The position numbers and the translations under genes are program-made. A stretch of 64,000 nt of DNA from Hanleya hanleyi (taxonomy: Eukaryota > Mollusca > Polyplacophora > Lepidopleurida > Hanleyidae): the NCBI GenBank assembly GCA_036873755.1, contig JAVTVY010017189.1, positions 1 through 64,000 of the forward strand. The letters are read 5' to 3'. Below are positions 50,801 through 56,800 of this stretch, piece by piece (the stretch's first letter is position 1; each line of letters opens with the position of its first letter). Below the pieces are notes generated by a model. That model ran no database searches and was not told the origin of the DNA. It saw nothing but the letters and a program-made list of their open reading frames with translations.

Positions 50801-53800
50801 GCCGTACCCCGGTACTACGGCAAGCAGATCTCGTAGACGAAGTCGTACACCATTACAACGCCGAGATTCCTATCCTGAACGTCATCGGGAGAGGGACCGT
50901 CCTAGGCGTCGGACCCCTTCACCCAGTCCAGTCTACCGGAGTCGTCACTACAGGGACCATACTCCGGAGCGACCTTACACCAGACGAGGGAGAAGCCGTT
51001 CACCGGTTTCCCGTCAACAAACACGACGCATAGATGATGAGGAGCGGACATCTACCCACCATCACCGTAGCCCGGAGCATCGGGATAAACGGAAGTCCAG
51101 AGATGAACAGGGACCCGTGGATCACCATTCCGGATCTGCACCCAAGGAACAGATTTCTGCTCCAGGGGTACCTTCCAAGGCAAGCCTGGTCAAGAAGCAC
51201 AGTCATCTCCCGGCTACACAACCCCTTACCGGGGTAGAGGTTCCTTCATCGGAGACCCGTGAGATGACACGACCCCATTCTTCTAGCGACGCAGACTCAG
51301 GCTCGGACTATGAGGATCACGCACGACGTTCCACTTCCTCGGCATCCTCATGTCATACAGATTCACCTCCTTGCCGTCAGGCAGAGGTAGAAGACAAGAA
51401 TAAAGACATGCTACCCTTCAAAGTCAGGATAGCGGCGGTAGAGACGTCAGTTCCAGAGATGCCCAGACCGGTGGTCGGCGATGACAAGCAGCCTGATGAC
51501 CCCGCCCGGAAACGGAGAACTTACAGCGGCATCTCTTTACGGTTTAAACAAGCCTTCTGAGGAGGAAGCTGCGCTAACCTGCGCACCATCTCCGGCATCA
51601 ACCAACCTATACGACGTCACTGGATCGACAGTTGAAGACTTTGTCATCTCTCCAGAAGTCCGGTCCTTACAAGACTTACACTCTTCACGGAGACAATCTA
51701 CCGTTCAAGGCCCCGAAGTCTGACCCGGATCTTGACAGACTGTTGAACTTCACGAAGACACCAGCGGTGGTACTTCAACAGAAGCAGGCCTGTGCTGTGG
51801 AAGACATGACGCTGACACTACACAGAATTACATCATACTCTGATTGGTTCCTGACGGCTATTTCCAAGGTGATTCAGGATCCAGACGTGAAGCATAAAGA
51901 TGGATCCTTGACCTTCTCACGGTTCAAGATGGATTTCCTCAGTGCCTTTATCGACTCTAACAGAGGAGGTCGCCACGGACGTTCCCCTGTCAGAACTCGG
52001 GCAACCCAAGCTAGATGCTCAGAGTAGTGTTCGCCCTTACAAGAAAGGACAGTTCCAAGGTAAAGAGGGAATCTTCCGACCGGGACAGGGGCAACCTCGT
52101 CAGTCAGAATTGATGGTTCTCAGCTTCACCTTCAAACCACTAGTCATCCTTTCATCCTTCCCAAGCTTCGAGTCTTCACTCACCTGATTGTAGAACGGTC
52201 GACCCTGATGATATAGAAGATCAGCGTCACTCTTTGGCAAGTTTTCGTCGAAGAGGTCAGTCCTTACGTGAGGTCTACTCCAAGTCCCGACACTTCATCT
52301 GACGATCATCCTCAGTCTTCTAGAGCTGGATCCTACTCTTCATCGGATAATCTAGGACTCCACCTACACCCGAGATCATGATCAAGGGAATCTAATTTCG
52401 GGGAAAACGGTTAGTCGGGCTTGACTTAACCCGTTTTCTTTGGGGTGAGACATCCAGTCTACAATGGGCAAGCCTGGTTTCAGAGTGAGGTTCCTTCCAA
52501 GGCCAAGTCAACATGGACTCGGACACTGGAATAGGACACGAGGATAAAGTCATCTCTAATCCGAAATGCGAATTAGGACTCCGGAACAGACCTGGGACTC
52601 CAGCATTCAGCAGGATGACAATAGAGACCGGACCAGACGACGAAGCCGGACACCTACTGAGCATATTCGACACTACAGGCTCGATGATCACGGCGGTCCA
52701 GGGATATTTCCAGGGACCCCATGGATTATGTAGAATGGCTACATTCAAGCGGCAAGCAGGTTTCCGGCATAGGGAACCTGCACTGGGAGCCAGACCATCA
52801 ACACCATGACCCAGAGGTCCGTTAGATGGAACTACTACCCGGGACCTAGCACAGTTTTGGCTAGCTCCAGGTACTCCTCATTACAGTTTCTCAACTACAA
52901 CTGCACCTGAGGGCAAGAACAAGCAATCTAAGGATGCTCGTCCCGGAACACCTTCACCCCCCTTCCAGAGTGGTGATGCCGGATCCAGTTTCAACCGAGC
53001 ACAGAGAAGTTCACATTCACCGATGCGGAATTCACAGCTTAGAGGGGTCCATTAGTCCTGCAACAGATAGCCGACACATGGATACCACGACAGACAAGCA
53101 ACGCATCATCTTCCTTAGGGATATCTACGCTAAGAAGGCGGTCCCCCCTTGGAGGTTGCGGTTGTACAACACATCAGCATTGATTACGAACGTTCAGTAC
53201 GGTCGTCAGTTGCGTCAAGTTTGGGGGGGGGAGCAAGATCCCAGTCACTGTCTTCTAGAAACATCAACACTGGTCCTAGCAGCACGGTATCAGCAATACC
53301 ATGTCACAACACCATGTGTTTCACATCACTTCAGGGTTACCGCTGACAGCTTCCTCCAAGTCCTACAGGGTACTACAACCGGAAGATCACTTTTCTACGG
53401 AGGCACCGGGACCCGCAACGGCCGAACCCCCACGTCTGCTACGATCCAGAATTCGCTTGCAGACCAGGGTTTTTTTCTCCAGGACCAATTGTACAGACAA
53501 TGACAGCAGCAAGCTACTATTTACTGTACAGTCGCATCAAGCCCGGAGAATGTACTATAGTAGAGGACCTGTGGCCAACACTGTTTCTGTTCCAGCAACA
53601 GCTGGTTTTTCCTTCTACATCTGTATCAGGACAGGGAATCTCAGTCAAGCAGTACACAGGGGTATCACTCAGCATCATCCAGGGTTGTCAAGTTCACCCA
53701 CGGAATCGACTAGATTCCAGCATTTCGGCTTTCCATGGTCTTCGCCTTACAGTCTCGCCGAACACATCAATTACCACCCAAGGAGACCTGGATGTGGTAC

Positions 53801-56800
53801 TAGGGCCTTCTTACGCCTGCCATTCGAACCAGTTCAGCCAACTGTAGTCAAGATCCTGTCCTGCAAGACAGCTCCATGACAGTCTTCACTCCGCAATCAG
53901 AGCATTACGCAGTAGAACTTGGTTCCTTGACAGGGATGACAGACTGGTCAACCAGATCTTTTCATCCGATCCCGGATTTCGTCATCTAGAACGATTCCAC
54001 ACGTCAGGGGCCAGACGTCCAAAGACTGTACCAGATTCCAGCATTGACAGATTTCGTGTACCTGCTGGAGGAGAAGAGGTTTTTTATATCCAGTCAGAGG
54101 CCTGGGGCACTCTTTATAGAACCGACAAGGGGTGCCAGCTGTCTTCTTCTCTCATCACTTCTAACAGACCCATCAGCTGACATCACTAGTTCATGACCAC
54201 TGTCTGGGTTGAAGAAGACTGCCGACTGGTTTAACCAACTCGCCATCAACGCTCCTTCTCCTTTATGGAGACATCGTCTCACAAGATTAGAGCCAGTGTG
54301 ACGTCCGGGCCACTTTGGGGAAAACTTATCATTGAACGATACTGTTGACACCTGCGCTTGGATGATCAATTCAACTCATGCTGATTGCTATCTTCAGACA
54401 TGTCTGTACAGACAGATAGGATGACTACACTGGACCTACAGCTACAGCCCAGTGTATAGTCCACTACTCCTATCAAAAAAAGGGGGGGGCGCCGCTCAAA
54501 CAAGCAAGATCCCGACAATTCGGTAAGTATAGAAGACAGACCATGCCGGAGACGAAGGGACTTCAAGGCATCATGATGGCATCTGATTATCTATCCAAGT
54601 ATGCGAGCAAAGGGTAGGAACAGAGTCCACCTCTCGCCGCATTACTTGTAATACCTTGAGTTCCCTACGCTTCTATACGACACGGGAATTATCATGATAT
54701 TACTAGGCGTATTAGATTTACAAAATCAGAACAGGGCGTGCTCCGCTTAATCCAAAAGCAAGTCACAAGGCCGGCTACCCAACCTCCTCTGTTGGGAGTC
54801 TGGCATTGAAGTGATAACAGGTGAAGATTTGAGAAATAAACATTAAACATTTATAAATAATGTTGGTGTTTATTATCAAATCAAACCTGTTATCAACGTT
54901 GATTTGCCCAACCCATCCTCCCCTCTTTGCTCGGCCTTGACTCAAAACAGGTCTTGCACAGCATGGGAAAAAGAGGAAGGACATGCGCGGAGAGCACGCC
55001 ACCTGGCGGACAAACGACACAGCGATCAGGGGAGATAATTTTGTTTGCAGGAGATCTCCAAATGGAGGAATATGGCATTGAAGTGATAACAGGTTTGATT
55101 TGATAATAAACGCCAACATTATTTATAAATGTTTAATTTTCGGTTAATATTGTATGGACAAGTATGAAATTTGCATGATATGTGGTCAGTGCCCCATGCT
55201 TGTGCAGGGTAAAGTTTCTCCGCGTTTCGCTGATATTTTCAAGAGTTATGTCTCTTGGTTCCTGAAATCTTCGTGAATTGGGACTTGTCCGGGCTGGATC
55301 TTGGTTAATATTGTATGGACAAGTATGAAATTTGCACGATAGGTGGTCAGTGCCCCATGCTTGCGCAGCGTCAAGTTCCTCCGCGTTTTGTTTATATTTT
55401 CAAGGGTTATGTCCCTTGGTTCCGGAAATCTTCATGAATTGGGACTTGTCCGGGCTGGATCTCGGTTAATATTGTTTGGACAAGTATAAAATTTGCATGA
55501 TATGTGGTCAATGCCCCATAGTTATGCAGCGTAAATTTTGTCTGCGTATCGGTTATATTTTCAAGAGTTATGACCCTTTGTTCTTCAAACCTTAGTGACT
55601 GAATGGGATATATATATATATTTGTCCAGGCTGGATCATGATCCATATTGTTTGAACAAGCATGAAATTTGCTTGATATGAGGCCAGTGCATTGTAGTTG
55701 TGCAAAGTAAAGTGCTTTGTCCGTCTGGATTTCTTGTCCATGCAATATCAACCAATACAGAACAGAATAATGGCGGGGTAGTGTCGGACTAAAGCGGAAG
55801 TGGGGGGGGCATACAATTAAGCAATCTCTGATTGCTTCTTTACTGTGTTATATTTCTTACCTTTCATTACTTCCCGCGTATATCAGTTGACATATTTGAT
55901 TATGTGATTTAACGTGAAATGCAAAGGTTTTTAGATTCCCCTTTTTATCTCGTCTTACGAAGTACCGTAAAGGGGAGATATTGTGAGTGGGGAAAGAGGA
56001 TGTCGTCGGTCGGTGTCGGTGTCCCCTGCCTGGAAATGATAAGGTTTTTGGTTTAGCAAATTAAAAAAAAAAATATAGAAAAATTAGAAAAAATATTTAA
56101 AAAATAAAAAAAATATGGGGTGGGTATGCCACCTGGGGGTACTACCCCTGGGGTGCTCCAATGTTAAAATCCCTATGATAGAGTTTTGCGTTTAGCTGAA
56201 GTGTACATGTACATGTGTACTTAGAAAGTTTGTTGCAGTTGTCAGCTGTCATTGGATGATTATGAAACTTGGTACACATGTTTCTTATGATTAGAGGATG
56301 TACCTGTGCTATTTTTGAGAAGAAATATTAATTTTTCTCAAAATTATGGCAAATGAATGAGTTTTCTGTTTAGGTAAATTGTACATGTAGGCCTCTACAT
56401 GTATACATGTACATGTACATGGTAAGTTTGCTGCAGTTGTCAGCTCTCATTGGATGATTACAAAACTTGGTACACATGTTTCTTATGATTAGAGAATGTA
56501 CCTGTGCTATTTTTGAGATGGAATATTAATATTTCTACAAATTATGGTAAATGATAGAATTTCGCGTTTAGCTGAAGTGCACATGTACATCTGTACACCA
56601 CAGTTTGCTGCAGTTATCAGCTGTCATTGAATGATTATGGAACTTGGTACACATGTTTTTTATGATTAGAAGATGTACCTTTGCTATTTAGGAGATGAAA
56701 TATTAATTTTTGTTCAAATTTTGAGGGTTTTGTCTGAAGCTGTCAGCTTTCATTGGATGAGTTTGACACTTGCTACCCAAGTTCAATGTGATTTGACGAT

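Larger units (their letters stand above)
48643..55137 (+). mobile_element. DIRS-type retrotransposon #2 (degenerate)
   Basis: 6.5 kb with left terminal repeat (48643-48822), inverted right repeat (about 54940-55137) and an internal complementary region at 54801-54895. It is inserted inside a satellite unit: the unit reads GGGCTGGATCTCGGTTAAT elsewhere, and here GGCTGGA | element | (T)TTCGGTTAAT. This shows insertion without a target duplication. Recognisable parts are a gag-like region, a trace of RNase H and a recombinase remnant, all broken. I cannot find the RT core. Same orientation as the host gene and DIRS #1. Confidence 0.9.

Noticed and set aside
49606..51033. Separate RD-rich genes
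   Set aside because: All lie in the gag-like region of DIRS #2 and come from short internal repeats in shifting frames.
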